Positions 9,585 to 18,287 of a stretch of 64,000 nucleotides of DNA are shown here, one piece after another (the stretch's first letter is position 1; each line of letters begins with the position of its first letter). Both the position numbers and the translations under genes were made by a program. The notes under the pieces were generated by a model. It was not told where the DNA came from and searched no databases. It saw nothing but the letters and a program-made list of their open reading frames with translations. This DNA comes from Methylophilus sp. QUAN (GTDB lineage Bacteria; Pseudomonadota; Gammaproteobacteria; Burkholderiales; Methylophilaceae), in contig NZ_JADKYT010000001.1 of the NCBI RefSeq assembly GCF_015354445.1, forward strand, positions 310,001-374,000, read 5' to 3'.

Positions 9585-10244
9585 GTGATTAAAGCGGCTA
9601 TTTTTGACATGGACGGTCTGTTGATCGACTCTGAGCGCATTATTATGCAAGGCTGCATACAGGCGGCGGCCAGCATAGGCATTACTTATACCCAGGCCGA
9701 ATATGTCGAATTGGTTGGGCGAGTATGGTCTGACTCGACCCGGCTGATGACGCAGCAGTTAGGGAGCGAAGCCAATTTTCAGCACGTGATGCAGGGCCTG
9801 AATGCTTTTCTCGACGCGCGCGACCATGCGTTTCCACTCAAAAACGGCGCACATGCCTTGTTGCAGTACTATCAGTCGCAAGGCGTTGTGTGCAGCGTGG
9901 CGTCTTCTTCGCCCATGCCGCATATCACACATCGTTTAACCCACACTGGCGTGCTGGATTACTTTAGCCATGTCACCAGCGGGCAAGAGGTGAAGCGCGG
10001 CAAACCCAATCCGGATATTTATCTACTAGCGCTGGAAAAACTGGGCTTGCACGCAGACGAATGCATTGCCTTTGAAGACAGTGAGCTGGGAGCACAGGCG
10101 GCGATTGCTGCAGGTTTGCGCGTGGTGGTGGTGCCAGACCTCAGGCAACCTAGCGAGCAAGTCCGTGCAGGGGCACATCAGGTGGTTGAGAGTTTGCAGC
10201 ACTGGCTGGCGCACCATGAGACGCTCGCGGGTTGTGTCATTTAG
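9585..10244 (+). CDS. HAD-superfamily hydrolase, beta-phosphoglucomutase-like
   Basis: About 219 residues with all four HAD motifs: DMDGLLIDS (nucleophile Asp and acid/base Asp), the SVASSSP serine, a lysine in VKRGKPNPDIYL, and the acidic motif FEDSELGAQAA. The four-helix C1 cap lies between motifs I and II. Such enzymes hydrolyse or transfer phosphate on sugar phosphates and similar metabolites; the substrate cannot be read from sequence. The start is uncertain: TTG 9579 and GTG 9585 are both in frame, and 9585 is better spaced from the weak TGAGCG. The last codons overlap the convergent tpm gene by 4 bases. Confidence 0.82.
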   Translation: MIKAAIFDMDGLLIDSERIIMQGCIQAAASIGITYTQAEYVELVGRVWSDSTRLMTQQLGSEANFQHVMQGLNAFLDARDHAFPLKNGAHALLQYYQSQGVVCSVASSSPMPHITHRLTHTGVLDYFSHVTSGQEVKRGKPNPDIYLLALEKLGLHADECIAFEDSELGAQAAIAAGLRVVVVPDLRQPSEQVRAGAHQVVESLQHWLAHHETLAGCVI

Positions 10245-10888
10245 TTCGAGCTTCTCGGGCTGAGTAACCAGGCCGTTTCTTCAGCAGGATATTGCCCTTT
10301 CAAGCCTTTTTCCATGAATACACTGGTCAGTAATGTGCACTGGTAATGCGCCTGGTAGTGCGCGCCAACTTCTTCTTTGTTGACGCTAAACGGCGGGCCT
10401 TGCAATAGCGATTGGTCATAGGCAAAGCTAATCAGGAGTTGCGGTGCGGTGTGCGTGAGATTGATTAAGTGCTGGCTGTACTGCCGACGCATTTCATTCG
10501 GCAGCGCAATCAGGGCGGCACGGTCATATACGGCATCCACAGGCCCAAGCAGCGTCCGGTCCAGCGCGAAAAAATCACCTTGAAAGACTTCTAACTGGGC
10601 TGTGCGGTAATGCTTGAGTGTGCCTGTCTGCGTGATTTCAGGAACGAGGTTGAGTTCAGCAAACAAGGCACTTACGGCTATGGCGCTGAGTTCGGCGCCC
10701 ACCACTTGCAGGCCTTGCGCCAACAGCCAATGGATATCCAGCGTTTTGCCACAGAGCGGCACCAATATACGGTGGCCGGGCTGTAATTTGAGTGCCTCAA
10801 CATGGGCCAGTAAAAACGGGTTGACCTCATGTAAGTGAAAGCCGATTTGCTGGTGTTGCCAGCGTTGATGCCAGAAGTCGTGATGCAT
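10241..10888 (-). CDS. tpm: Thiopurine S-methyltransferase
   Basis: About 215 residues that match bacterial thiopurine methyltransferases along the whole length: start motif MHHDFWHQRW, the SAM-binding ILVPLCGKTLDIHWLL, and VYDRAALIALP. The enzyme transfers methyl from SAM to thiopurines and, in bacteria, to selenite or tellurite derivatives, giving volatile products. The start is set at 10888 because family members begin with this motif; a further in-frame ATG at 10915 lacks family support. It is convergent with the HAD gene, overlapping by 4 bp. Confidence 0.88.
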   Translation of the reverse strand: MHHDFWHQRWQHQQIGFHLHEVNPFLLAHVEALKLQPGHRILVPLCGKTLDIHWLLAQGLQVVGAELSAIAVSALFAELNLVPEITQTGTLKHYRTAQLEVFQGDFFALDRTLLGPVDAVYDRAALIALPNEMRRQYSQHLINLTHTAPQLLISFAYDQSLLQGPPFSVNKEEVGAHYQAHYQCTLLTSVFMEKGLKGQYPAEETAWLLSPRSSN

Positions 10889-10941
10889 GATATGCGGGTC
10901 ATGAAAGCAGCGCATAGTATAAGGCAGATATGCCTGCCAGA

Positions 10942-12192
10942 TTACTTGCCCGCTAACTGGCTCAGTTTGGCTTGTGCTTCCAGTACCCCTTCTTCTACCC
11001 CGGCGGCTTCTGTAAGCTTGGCGACATTGTCTCGCGTGAAAAAACCATCAAAGCCATCATAACGTTGCACGTATTCAATAATCAGTGACGAGTGCTCAGA
11101 GGCATTGGAGAAAATCTGCTTCAGGCCTTCTTCTTTTGAGCCTATCACATCCAGCAAAAAGCCCTTGCCCTGGCTGGCGATGGCATTGACGACAAAGTCG
11201 ATATTTTCTTTGCCATCGCGCGTGCCGTCTTTCACCGACAAGGCAATATGATGCAGGCGCGGGCCATAGTTGCGCACAAAGGTTTCAGTAGGAGAGGGCA
11301 ATTTTTCCAGGTGATTGACGAAGTAAGGCGTGTTGTTGGCGGTGAACACTTTGGCCGGGCTCTTGGTTTCGGCAAAGCCGTGCACGCTCTTGGTCACATT
11401 GGTAGAGGAGTTCTGGTCCCAGATATTGTAAGCGCCCCAGAAAAAGTAGCTGGACCAGGATAAATATTCCAGGATGGCCACTTCGCGGTTTTGGCTATAC
11501 ACGCGCGTGGCCAGGTGGTCTACCGGCAAAATCAGGTCGTCGATACGTAGCTTGGCTTGCTGGTCTTTGGCTTGCTCATAGGCGGCCTGTACATCCGCGC
11601 GTATGGTGCTGATACCTAGCGAGTATACCCGCAGTTCGCCAGGCTCGCGTTTCATATAGCCGACGATATTGTGCGTGTACGGTGACGGCTTGCTGATGGC
11701 CACATTGCCTGGTAATTCCAGCTTGCGCACCTCGTCTTGCGTGAAGAAGCGGAACTCGCGTTCTTCCTGTAATTTCACCACTTCATGCATATTGCTGACG
11801 CGGATTATTTCACCCATATAACGGCTGTTAGGTTTGCGCGCGCCCACCGGGTAAATCTCATTCAGTGAGCGGAAAATACCACGCAGGTTGGGGTCTTTGA
11901 CCTCACGTACCAGCAGATCTGGCGAGTTGAGGTCTATGCGTAATACATGGGTCCAATGTTTTTCACTCTCCAGCGTGACCAGGTAGTGGTAGGAGGTCAT
12001 CAGCGACAATTCAGCGATATATTGAATTGAATGATCCGGGTCCACCGTAATCATTAACGCATCAATTTCCTGAATCATCTCGGTCAGGCCCATCTGGTCA
12101 CGCTCTTCCAGCAGTTTTTGCAGATACTCCTCAAAGAAGGCGGAATTTTGTTTATCGCCGTGGCGGGCAAAGTCGAGAGAGTTAATCATCAT
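10942..12192 (-). CDS. VOC-superfamily protein, HPPD-like non-haem iron enzyme
   Basis: About 416 residues. The second half carries what looks like the His-His-Glu metal triad of 4-hydroxyphenylpyruvate dioxygenase: a His in LPVDHLATRV, a His in RLHHIALSV and a Glu in SLIIEYVQRYDGF, in the spacing and order of HPPD (compare its VQHIAL and IEVIQR motifs). The first ~200 residues do not look like a classical HPPD N-terminal half, and the usual C-terminal Gly-rich gate is replaced by DGFFTRDNVAKLTEAAG. I infer a divergent iron-dependent dioxygenase of unknown substrate. ATG at 12192 is chosen over a TTG two codons upstream; no clear ribosome site is visible. Confidence 0.6.
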   Translation of the reverse strand: MMINSLDFARHGDKQNSAFFEEYLQKLLEERDQMGLTEMIQEIDALMITVDPDHSIQYIAELSLMTSYHYLVTLESEKHWTHVLRIDLNSPDLLVREVKDPNLRGIFRSLNEIYPVGARKPNSRYMGEIIRVSNMHEVVKLQEEREFRFFTQDEVRKLELPGNVAISKPSPYTHNIVGYMKREPGELRVYSLGISTIRADVQAAYEQAKDQQAKLRIDDLILPVDHLATRVYSQNREVAILEYLSWSSYFFWGAYNIWDQNSSTNVTKSVHGFAETKSPAKVFTANNTPYFVNHLEKLPSPTETFVRNYGPRLHHIALSVKDGTRDGKENIDFVVNAIASQGKGFLLDVIGSKEEGLKQIFSNASEHSSLIIEYVQRYDGFDGFFTRDNVAKLTEAAGVEEGVLEAQAKLSQLAGK

Positions 12193-12321
12193 GCGCAAAC
12201 GTTAAATGTAAAACCATGTTTAAGCAAGCGGCGTACCTGACCTTGATTGTATGGCCAAAAAACAGGCAAATGGCGCAGGCGCACGCTTGGGTGTCGCGAT
12301 AAACCTGATGTGCGGCTGATG

Positions 12322-12356
12322 AAAAAGCAACAGGGCAGCCATGGCTGCCCTGTTTT
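12322..12356 (-). terminator. Bidirectional terminator between small exported protein and VOC gene
   Basis: ACAGGGCAGCC and GGCTGCCCTGT form a perfect 11-bp stem around AT. It is followed by TTTT on the plus strand and by TTGCTTTTTC on the minus strand, so it should stop minus-strand transcription from the gene at 12377-12688. Confidence 0.8.
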
Positions 12357-12376
12357 AGTGCCTGATACTTGTCGTG

Positions 12377-12688
12377 TTAACGGCCTTTGCCACTCAAAGA
12401 GCCGCGTTTTAGGATGGGGTCATCATAAGAAATGCAACGCCCCATGCCGAGAAAGCTCGGGCGCATGCCGATCGGGCAACCATTGCTACGCTCAAATTCT
12501 TCTACCTTCACTTTGGCGACTGCGGCTTTCTTGGCATCTTTAAACTCCCAATAGCCATTCGAATGCAGGATCACTTCATCGCCTTCTGGTGTTTTGGCTT
12601 GAATATCGTCAGCCTCTTCCTTGGCGGCAAACGCATACGATGAAGACAGGCATAACACAATCAATAGCCAGCGAGCGGTGGGTAGCAT
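12377..12688 (-). CDS. Small exported protein of unknown function
   Basis: 103 residues with a clear signal peptide (hydrophobic stretch around residues 7-18, likely cleavage after AFA near residue 21). The mature part is small and charged, contains the phrase LHSNGYWEFKD, and has two cysteines (CPIGMRP and RCISYDD) that could form a disulphide in the periplasm. AAGGA lies 8 bases before the ATG. It sits between terminators, so it is probably monocistronic. I do not recognise a characterised family. Confidence 0.7.
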   Translation of the reverse strand: MLPTARWLLIVLCLSSSYAFAAKEEADDIQAKTPEGDEVILHSNGYWEFKDAKKAAVAKVKVEEFERSNGCPIGMRPSFLGMGRCISYDDPILKRGSLSGKGR

Positions 12689-12722
12689 AAAGGTATCCTT
12701 GAATGATTCTATGTATGAATAT

Positions 12723-12750
12723 TAAAAAGCCAAGCCTGGATGGGCTTGGC
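12723..12750 (-). terminator. Rho-independent terminator of prlC
   Basis: On the minus strand GCCAAGCC and GGCTTGGC form an 8-bp stem with a 6-base loop, followed by TTTTTAA. It lies just beyond the prlC stop codon. Confidence 0.85.
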
Positions 12751-12761
12751 GATGAGGAGGA

Positions 12762-14792
12762 TTATTGTGTCATACCGTTATGTCTGAGCAAAGCATCCAT
12801 GCTCGGCTCACGGCCTCTAAAGGCGACAAACGATTCCATGGCCGGGCGGGCGCCACCTTGGGCCAGGACTTCATTTTTAAAGCGGCTGCCAGCGGTTTCA
12901 GATAGCACTCCCAGCTCTTCAAACAGGCTATAGGCATCGGCAGACAGCACTTCAGCCCATTTGTAGCTGTAGTAGCCTGCGGCATAACCGCCGGCAAAAA
13001 TATGACTGAAACTGTTCGGGAAGCGGTTCCATGAGGGTGGTCGCAGCACGGCGACCTCGTTACGCACTTGCTCCAGGACATCCAGCGCGGTTTGTTTGCT
13101 CGCCGGGTCAAAGGTGCTGTGCAAACGCATATCGAACAGCGAAAACTCGATTTGGCGCACGGTCTGCATGCCGGCCTGGAAGTTTTTGGCGGCCACCATT
13201 TTGTCGAACAATACACGCGGCAACTGCTCACCACTGTCCACGTGGGCAGTCATATGACGCAAAACATCCCATTCCCAGCAGAAGTTTTCCATAAACTGGC
13301 TGGGCAGCTCTACCGCATCCCATTCCACACCTTTAATGCCAGACACGCTGTATTCATCCACTTGCGTCAGCATGTGGTGCAAGCCGTGACCAAACTCATG
13401 GAACATGGTGATGACTTCGTCGTGTGTAAACAGGGCAGGCTTGTCGCCGACGGGTGCCGAGAAGTTACAGGTCAGGTAGGCGACAGGCAGTTCAACGCCG
13501 TTGGCGGTTTTGCGGCGCGTGATGCATTCGTCCATCCAGGCGCCGCCTCGTTTGCCTTGGCGGGCGTATAAATCCAGGTAAAAGTAGGCGATCGGCTGTC
13601 GCTGCTGGTCGCTGATCTCGTAAAAGCTGGCGTCTTTATGCCATAGCGGGGCATCAGTTTTGCGTACTTGTACGCCAAAAATAGTTTCCACCACTTTAAA
13701 CAGGCCAGCCAGCACTTTGTCTTCGGGAAAGTATTGTTTCACTTCCTGGTCAGAGAAAGCATATTTTTCTTCGCGCAGTTTTTCGCTGATAAACGCCACG
13801 TCCCAGGCTTGCATATCGCTAAAGCCGAGTTTTTCAGCATAGGCTTTTAACTCGGCCATGTCTTTTTCAGCGTAGGGTTTGGCGCGTTTTGCCAGGGTGT
13901 CCAAAAAGTCGATCACTTGTGCTGGAGTATCGGCCATCTTGGTCGCGAGCGATAGCTCTGCATAGTTGCCAAAGCCCAGTAGTTGCGCTTCTTCGCGTTT
14001 GAGTTTCAGCAGGTCGGCAATCAGGTGCGTGTTATCCCACTCCGGTTTGCTAAACTCTGAGGCACGCGTGGCATAGGCACGATAAAGCGTTTCACGCAGT
14101 GCGCGGTTTTCGCAATACTGCATGACTGGCATATAAGAGGGAAAGTGCAAAGTGAACAGATAGCCTGTTTTGCCCTCTGCCTTGGCGGCCTCAGCCGCCG
14201 CTTGCAGGGCATCTTCCGGCAGGCCACCCAGTTCGTCTGCCGTTGCAACCAAGTGTTTGAAGTCGTTGGTGTTGTCGAGAATGTTCTCTTCAAACTTGCT
14301 GCCCAGCTTGGATAATTGTTCGGCAATTTCTTTAAAACGCACTTTCTCTGCGGCTGGTAACTCAGCACCACCGAGTTTAAAACCACGCACTTCATTGTCT
14401 ATGATTTTTTGCTGCGCACGGCTGAGTGTGGCATAGCCTGCACTGGCCTGGATGGCTTTGTATTTGTTATACAGGCGCTCATCTTGCGACAGGTCGCTAT
14501 AAAAGTCAGTCAGTTTGGCCAGGTTGTCATTGTAGGCCTCGCGCAACTCTGGTGTGTTGACCACGGCGTTCATATGGCCGACCGGGCCCCAGCTACGCGA
14601 TAATTTTTCAGAGTAATTCTCAATTGGCTGCACAAAATTCTGCCAGTCAGGTGTTTCGCTGGCGGTCGCTAATTGCTCAACCAGGGCACGGCCTTCGGTC
14701 AGCAGGCTGTCTATCGCCGGAGACACATGCTCGGGACGGATATCATTGAATTTTGGCAGGCCGTTAAAAACGAGTAATGGATTAGTGCTCAC
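12762..14792 (-). CDS. prlC: Oligopeptidase A (M3 zinc metallopeptidase)
   Basis: 676 residues, full length for oligopeptidase A. The zinc site HEFGH occurs in MFHEFGHGLHHML, with the downstream Glu ligand region in WDAVELPSQFMENFCWEW. The N-terminal helical half (PLLVFNGLPKFNDIRPEHV...) is typical of the family. The enzyme degrades short peptides, including cleaved signal peptides, in the cytosol. The start codon is GTG; AAAGGA stands 7 bases upstream. A terminator follows the gene, and it is separated from ptsI upstream by 129 bp, so it probably has its own promoter. Confidence 0.93.
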   Translation of the reverse strand: MSTNPLLVFNGLPKFNDIRPEHVSPAIDSLLTEGRALVEQLATASETPDWQNFVQPIENYSEKLSRSWGPVGHMNAVVNTPELREAYNDNLAKLTDFYSDLSQDERLYNKYKAIQASAGYATLSRAQQKIIDNEVRGFKLGGAELPAAEKVRFKEIAEQLSKLGSKFEENILDNTNDFKHLVATADELGGLPEDALQAAAEAAKAEGKTGYLFTLHFPSYMPVMQYCENRALRETLYRAYATRASEFSKPEWDNTHLIADLLKLKREEAQLLGFGNYAELSLATKMADTPAQVIDFLDTLAKRAKPYAEKDMAELKAYAEKLGFSDMQAWDVAFISEKLREEKYAFSDQEVKQYFPEDKVLAGLFKVVETIFGVQVRKTDAPLWHKDASFYEISDQQRQPIAYFYLDLYARQGKRGGAWMDECITRRKTANGVELPVAYLTCNFSAPVGDKPALFTHDEVITMFHEFGHGLHHMLTQVDEYSVSGIKGVEWDAVELPSQFMENFCWEWDVLRHMTAHVDSGEQLPRVLFDKMVAAKNFQAGMQTVRQIEFSLFDMRLHSTFDPASKQTALDVLEQVRNEVAVLRPPSWNRFPNSFSHIFAGGYAAGYYSYKWAEVLSADAYSLFEELGVLSETAGSRFKNEVLAQGGARPAMESFVAFRGREPSMDALLRHNGMTQ

Positions 14793-14899
14793 AACGGTAT
14801 CCTTTGAGGGTTTGCAATATCTGATAGAGGCCTATTATTGGCCAAATGTTCGCGTTTGGGTGATTGTATATATTGATGATGGTGATGAGTTTACTAAAT

Positions 14900-14922
14900 G
14901 CAAGAGGCTGTGCGCCTCTTGC
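14900..14922 (-). terminator. Hairpin at ptsI stop codon, possible terminator
   Basis: GCAAGAGGC and GCCTCTTGC give a 9-bp stem with a 5-base loop overlapping the ptsI stop codon. The following ATTTAGTAAAC is AT-rich but not a T-run, so termination would be weak or Rho-dependent. Confidence 0.45.
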
Positions 14923-16673
14923 TAAAGCAGCTCACCGTTATATTTTTTAATCAGCGGGACAATTTTTTCCAGGTCATTGAATGACAGGATTTTTTTGGCC
15001 TGCTTGGCCAGTACACTCTCTTCGCTCTGCAGGATTTGCGATTTCACGCTCAGGATATGGGCCGGGTGCATGGACAACTGGCGCATACCCATGCCGACCA
15101 GCAGGCGCGTCAATTTGATATCGCCCGCCATCTCACCACAGACCGAGACTGATTTGCCATATTTGGCAGCGGCCTGAATCGTGATCTGGATCAGGCGCAG
15201 CACTGCCGGGTGCAGTGGGTTGTACAAATGTGCGACGGCGTCATCCGCGCGGTCAATCGCCAGCGTGTATTGAATGAGGTCGTTGGTGCCTATCGATAAG
15301 AAGTCCAGTTCTTGTGCAAAAGCGTCTGCATTAATGGCGGCAGCCGGGATTTCTATCATGCCGCCGAGCTGGATCTGCTCGTCAAACCGAATTTTTTGCT
15401 GGCGTAACGACTCTTTGGCTCGTTCCAGCAATAGTTTTGTTTGGCGTAATTCAGCCAACGTCGACAGCATGGGAATCAGGATTTTAACTTGCCCGTAATG
15501 CGACGCGCGCAACAGCGCGCGGAACTGCGTATGGAAAATATGTGGCTCGGCCAGGCAATAGCGCACGGCGCGCAAACCTAGTGCGGGGTTGGTGGCGGTG
15601 ACCACTTCATCCGGGTTGAGTTGTTTATCGGCACCGATATCCAGAGTGCGGATAGTCACCGGGTGGCCTTTCATGGCCTCGGCCACGTGTTTGTAGGCCT
15701 CGAATTGTTCCTGCTCGTCTGGCATTTCTGCACGGTTCATAAACAGAAACTCGGTCCGGTATAAACCGACCCCCACCGCACCGGAGGCTTTGGCGCTAAT
15801 CACGTCTTCCGGCACTTCAATGTTGGCGAATAAATCAATCGCCACGCCATCCACCGTCACTGCTTTGGTCGTTTTGATCAGTTGCAGTTTTTGTTGCGCC
15901 AGTTGCCACTGGTTTTGTTTGAGTTGATACTCGGACAGGACTTCCGGGTCTGGATTGACGATGACCACGCCTGCGGCACCGTCTACGATCATCAGCTCGC
16001 CATCGTTGATTAAATCACGGGCACGTTGCAGCGCCACAATGGATGGAATATTCAGGCTGCGTGCGAGGATGGCGGTGTGCGAGGTGACGCCGCCGACATC
16101 GGTGATAAACGCAGCAAACTGGTGGTGTTTAAACTGGATGGCGTCGGCTGGTGACACATCATGTGCGACCAGGATCATGGCGCGCTCTTGCCGCGCTTGC
16201 AGTTTCTTTTCGCTGGCAGCCAGTTGGTCACGGCCCAGCAATACCTTGATCACGCGCTCAACAACTTGCACCACATCCTGTTTGCGCTCACGTAAATAAG
16301 CGTCTTCAATGGCGTCAAACTGGGCAACAATATCGTCCATTTGTTGCTTGAGTGCCCATTCGGCATTGCACAACTCATTGCGGATAATCGTCTTGGGTGC
16401 CTCGGAGAGTGACTTATCCGTTAGCATGGCCAAATGTGTATTAATAAATGCACTCAGCTCGGCAGGCGCATTTTTGGGTAGTTGTGCTTTCAGTTGCTCC
16501 AGGTCCTGCTTGACCAAGCCAATGGCACGTTCAAAACGCGCAATTTCTTCATCGACGCCATCGGCATCAATTTTAAAATGCACCACCTCCAGCAAGGCAT
16601 GGGAGATCAGGTGTGCATGGCCAATGGCAATGCCACTGGACACGCCCACACCGTGCATGCTGAAACTGGTCAA
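14922..16673 (-). CDS. ptsI: PTS enzyme I (PEP-protein phosphotransferase)
   Basis: 583 residues, full length. The phosphorylated histidine is H199 in DVGGVTSHTAILARS, and the C-terminal PEP-binding barrel has VGLYRTEFLFM and LSIGTNDLIQYTLA. Enzyme I takes phosphate from PEP and passes it to HPr, encoded immediately upstream. The start is TTG directly abutting the ptsH stop (TAA then TTG), with GAGGG about 8 bases upstream inside ptsH, so translation is probably coupled. No PTS permease gene is in the window, so the chain here looks regulatory rather than for sugar uptake. Confidence 0.95.
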   Translation of the reverse strand: MTSFSMHGVGVSSGIAIGHAHLISHALLEVVHFKIDADGVDEEIARFERAIGLVKQDLEQLKAQLPKNAPAELSAFINTHLAMLTDKSLSEAPKTIIRNELCNAEWALKQQMDDIVAQFDAIEDAYLRERKQDVVQVVERVIKVLLGRDQLAASEKKLQARQERAMILVAHDVSPADAIQFKHHQFAAFITDVGGVTSHTAILARSLNIPSIVALQRARDLINDGELMIVDGAAGVVIVNPDPEVLSEYQLKQNQWQLAQQKLQLIKTTKAVTVDGVAIDLFANIEVPEDVISAKASGAVGVGLYRTEFLFMNRAEMPDEQEQFEAYKHVAEAMKGHPVTIRTLDIGADKQLNPDEVVTATNPALGLRAVRYCLAEPHIFHTQFRALLRASHYGQVKILIPMLSTLAELRQTKLLLERAKESLRQQKIRFDEQIQLGGMIEIPAAAINADAFAQELDFLSIGTNDLIQYTLAIDRADDAVAHLYNPLHPAVLRLIQITIQAAAKYGKSVSVCGEMAGDIKLTRLLVGMGMRQLSMHPAHILSVKSQILQSEESVLAKQAKKILSFNDLEKIVPLIKKYNGELL

Positions 16674-16943
16674 TTATTCGCCCTCACCAAAGTAGTCATT
16701 CACCAGCGCCTGCAGCGCTGCAATTGCTTGCGCTTCATCTGCGCCGGTGGCTTCGATATCAATGATGCTACCTTTGGCAGCAGCCAGCATCATGACCCCC
16801 ATAATGCTTTTGGCATTGACGCGTCTGCCGTTTTTTTCCACCCAGACCTCACTCTTGAACTGGCTGGCAGTTTGGGTGAATTTAGTGGAGGCACGTGCGT
16901 GCAAGCCGAGTTTATTAATAATTTCGAGAGAGAGTTTTGCCAT
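16674..16943 (-). CDS. ptsH: Phosphocarrier protein HPr
   Basis: 89 residues. H15 in KLGLHARAS is the enzyme I phosphorylation site, and S46 in NAKSIMGVM is the regulatory serine used by HPr kinase, whose gene lies in the same operon. Carrying both sites means the protein can link carbon/PEP state to HprK-dependent control. It is followed without gap by ptsI and preceded 11 bp away by the EIIA gene. No Shine-Dalgarno sequence is obvious. Confidence 0.95.
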   Translation of the reverse strand: MAKLSLEIINKLGLHARASTKFTQTASQFKSEVWVEKNGRRVNAKSIMGVMMLAAAKGSIIDIEATGADEAQAIAALQALVNDYFGEGE

Positions 16944-16954
16944 AGATGTTTAAG

Positions 16955-17362
16955 TTATTGGGCGTGGTGACAAGTGGTTTTGGTAAAGTGGACGACGCCA
17001 TCGCGACCGCCACTCAGGGCTTTCTGGATACAAGAATGCAGGCCTTCATGGCGGTAATTCAACACACGTACCAGCATGGGCAGGTTGACCCCGGCGACGC
17101 CTTCAATTTCATCAGGCGTTAGCAAGCGAGTGACAATGTTGCAGGGCGTCGCGCCATAAATATCTGACAAGACCAGTACACCCTGACCACTATCCAATTG
17201 CTTCACCAGTACCTGCGCCTTGGGCAATACGCTGGCCGGGTCGTCATGTTTGGAAATTTCCAGGAAATCCAGCTGTGCCGGGCGATTACCCATCACATGG
17301 GTTGCGCAATCGATCAGGCTGGGGCCCAGGCTGCCATGCGCAATAATCAATACACCAATCAT
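16955..17362 (-). CDS. PTS EIIA component, mannose family
   Basis: 135 residues, a stand-alone EIIA(Man) domain. The phosphoacceptor is H9 in MIGVLIIAHGSLG, and SDIYGATPCNI is the second conserved loop. It would receive phosphate from HPr. With no EIIB/C/D genes nearby, it probably acts as a regulatory phosphoacceptor, as proposed for the equivalent protein in the hprK-rapZ-manX-ptsHI arrangement of other betaproteobacteria. It lies 24 bp after rapZ. Confidence 0.88.
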   Translation of the reverse strand: MIGVLIIAHGSLGPSLIDCATHVMGNRPAQLDFLEISKHDDPASVLPKAQVLVKQLDSGQGVLVLSDIYGATPCNIVTRLLTPDEIEGVAGVNLPMLVRVLNYRHEGLHSCIQKALSGGRDGVVHFTKTTCHHAQ

Positions 17363-17386
17363 AATTTTGCTCTCAGACTCCGTAAT

Positions 17387-18268
17387 TTAAGGGCTAACCG
17401 TGGCATGGGCATCCTGTAATTCACGATGACGGATCATGACCTGATGCTGTTGCTTGAAATATGCCCCCAGTTGTTCCACCAGATAGACGGAACGGTGTTG
17501 CCCCCCTGTGCAGCCAATGCCGATGGTGACATAGCTGCGATGGTCGTGATAAAAGCTTGGTAGCCATTTTTCTATATAGTGCTGAATGTCACGCTGCATT
17601 TCAAGCACCATGGCTTCGTTTTGTAAAAATTGCTGGATAGGCGCTTGTTTGCCATTGTAAGGACGCAAAACTGGGTCGTAATGCGGGTTGGGCAGGCTGC
17701 GCACATCAAACACAAAGTCGGCATCCAGTGGGATGCCATGTTTGAAGCCGAACGAAATAAACGATAACACCAGCGAGTGCGGCCGTGCTTCTTGGTAGCC
17801 TTGCTCAATTTGCAGCATCCAGTCGCGCGTATGGTGGCGCAAGGCATTGGCTGACAAATTGCTGGTGTCTACATGATGCCCCAGGTTATTCAGGCCAGAG
17901 AGCAGGTCGCGTTCGTGGTTAATGCTTTCAGCCAGCGCCTGATCAGGTGTGCTGAGTGGATGTTTGCGGCGTGTTTCAGAAAAGCGTTTGACCAGGGTTT
18001 CCAGGCTGGCATCCAGAAACAGCAGATGCACGGCAATGCCTTGTGTTTTCAGGGCTTGTACGATGTCGGCCAAAGATTCAATGGCAATGCTGCGGCTATC
18101 AATGCTGACGGCTACCTTGGCGGCATCGCGGTCGGCAACGTGGCTTTGAATATGCGGCAGCAGGGTGGCGGGCAGGTTATCAATACAGTAATAACCGCTG
18201 TCTTCAAACACACGCAGCGCGATGGTTTTACCCGAGCCTGATAAGCCTGTGACAATCACCAGTTGCAT
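17387..18268 (-). CDS. rapZ: RNase adapter protein RapZ (YvcJ family)
   Basis: About 293 residues. The Walker A motif GLSGSGKT is at residues 8-15 and the C-terminal domain has the conserved GIGCTGGQHRSVYLVEQL. RapZ binds nucleotides; in Escherichia coli it guides a small RNA to RNase E to control glucosamine-6-phosphate synthase, and family members bind UDP-GlcNAc-pathway signals. The start MQLVIVTG at 18268 is the family start; the open frame extends upstream into hprK in another frame and is not used. It is coupled to the PTS operon, 19 bp after hprK. Confidence 0.92.
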   Translation of the reverse strand: MQLVIVTGLSGSGKTIALRVFEDSGYYCIDNLPATLLPHIQSHVADRDAAKVAVSIDSRSIAIESLADIVQALKTQGIAVHLLFLDASLETLVKRFSETRRKHPLSTPDQALAESINHERDLLSGLNNLGHHVDTSNLSANALRHHTRDWMLQIEQGYQEARPHSLVLSFISFGFKHGIPLDADFVFDVRSLPNPHYDPVLRPYNGKQAPIQQFLQNEAMVLEMQRDIQHYIEKWLPSFYHDHRSYVTIGIGCTGGQHRSVYLVEQLGAYFKQQHQVMIRHRELQDAHATVSP

Positions 18269-18287
18269 GCGCGTGACCACTTTTTGT

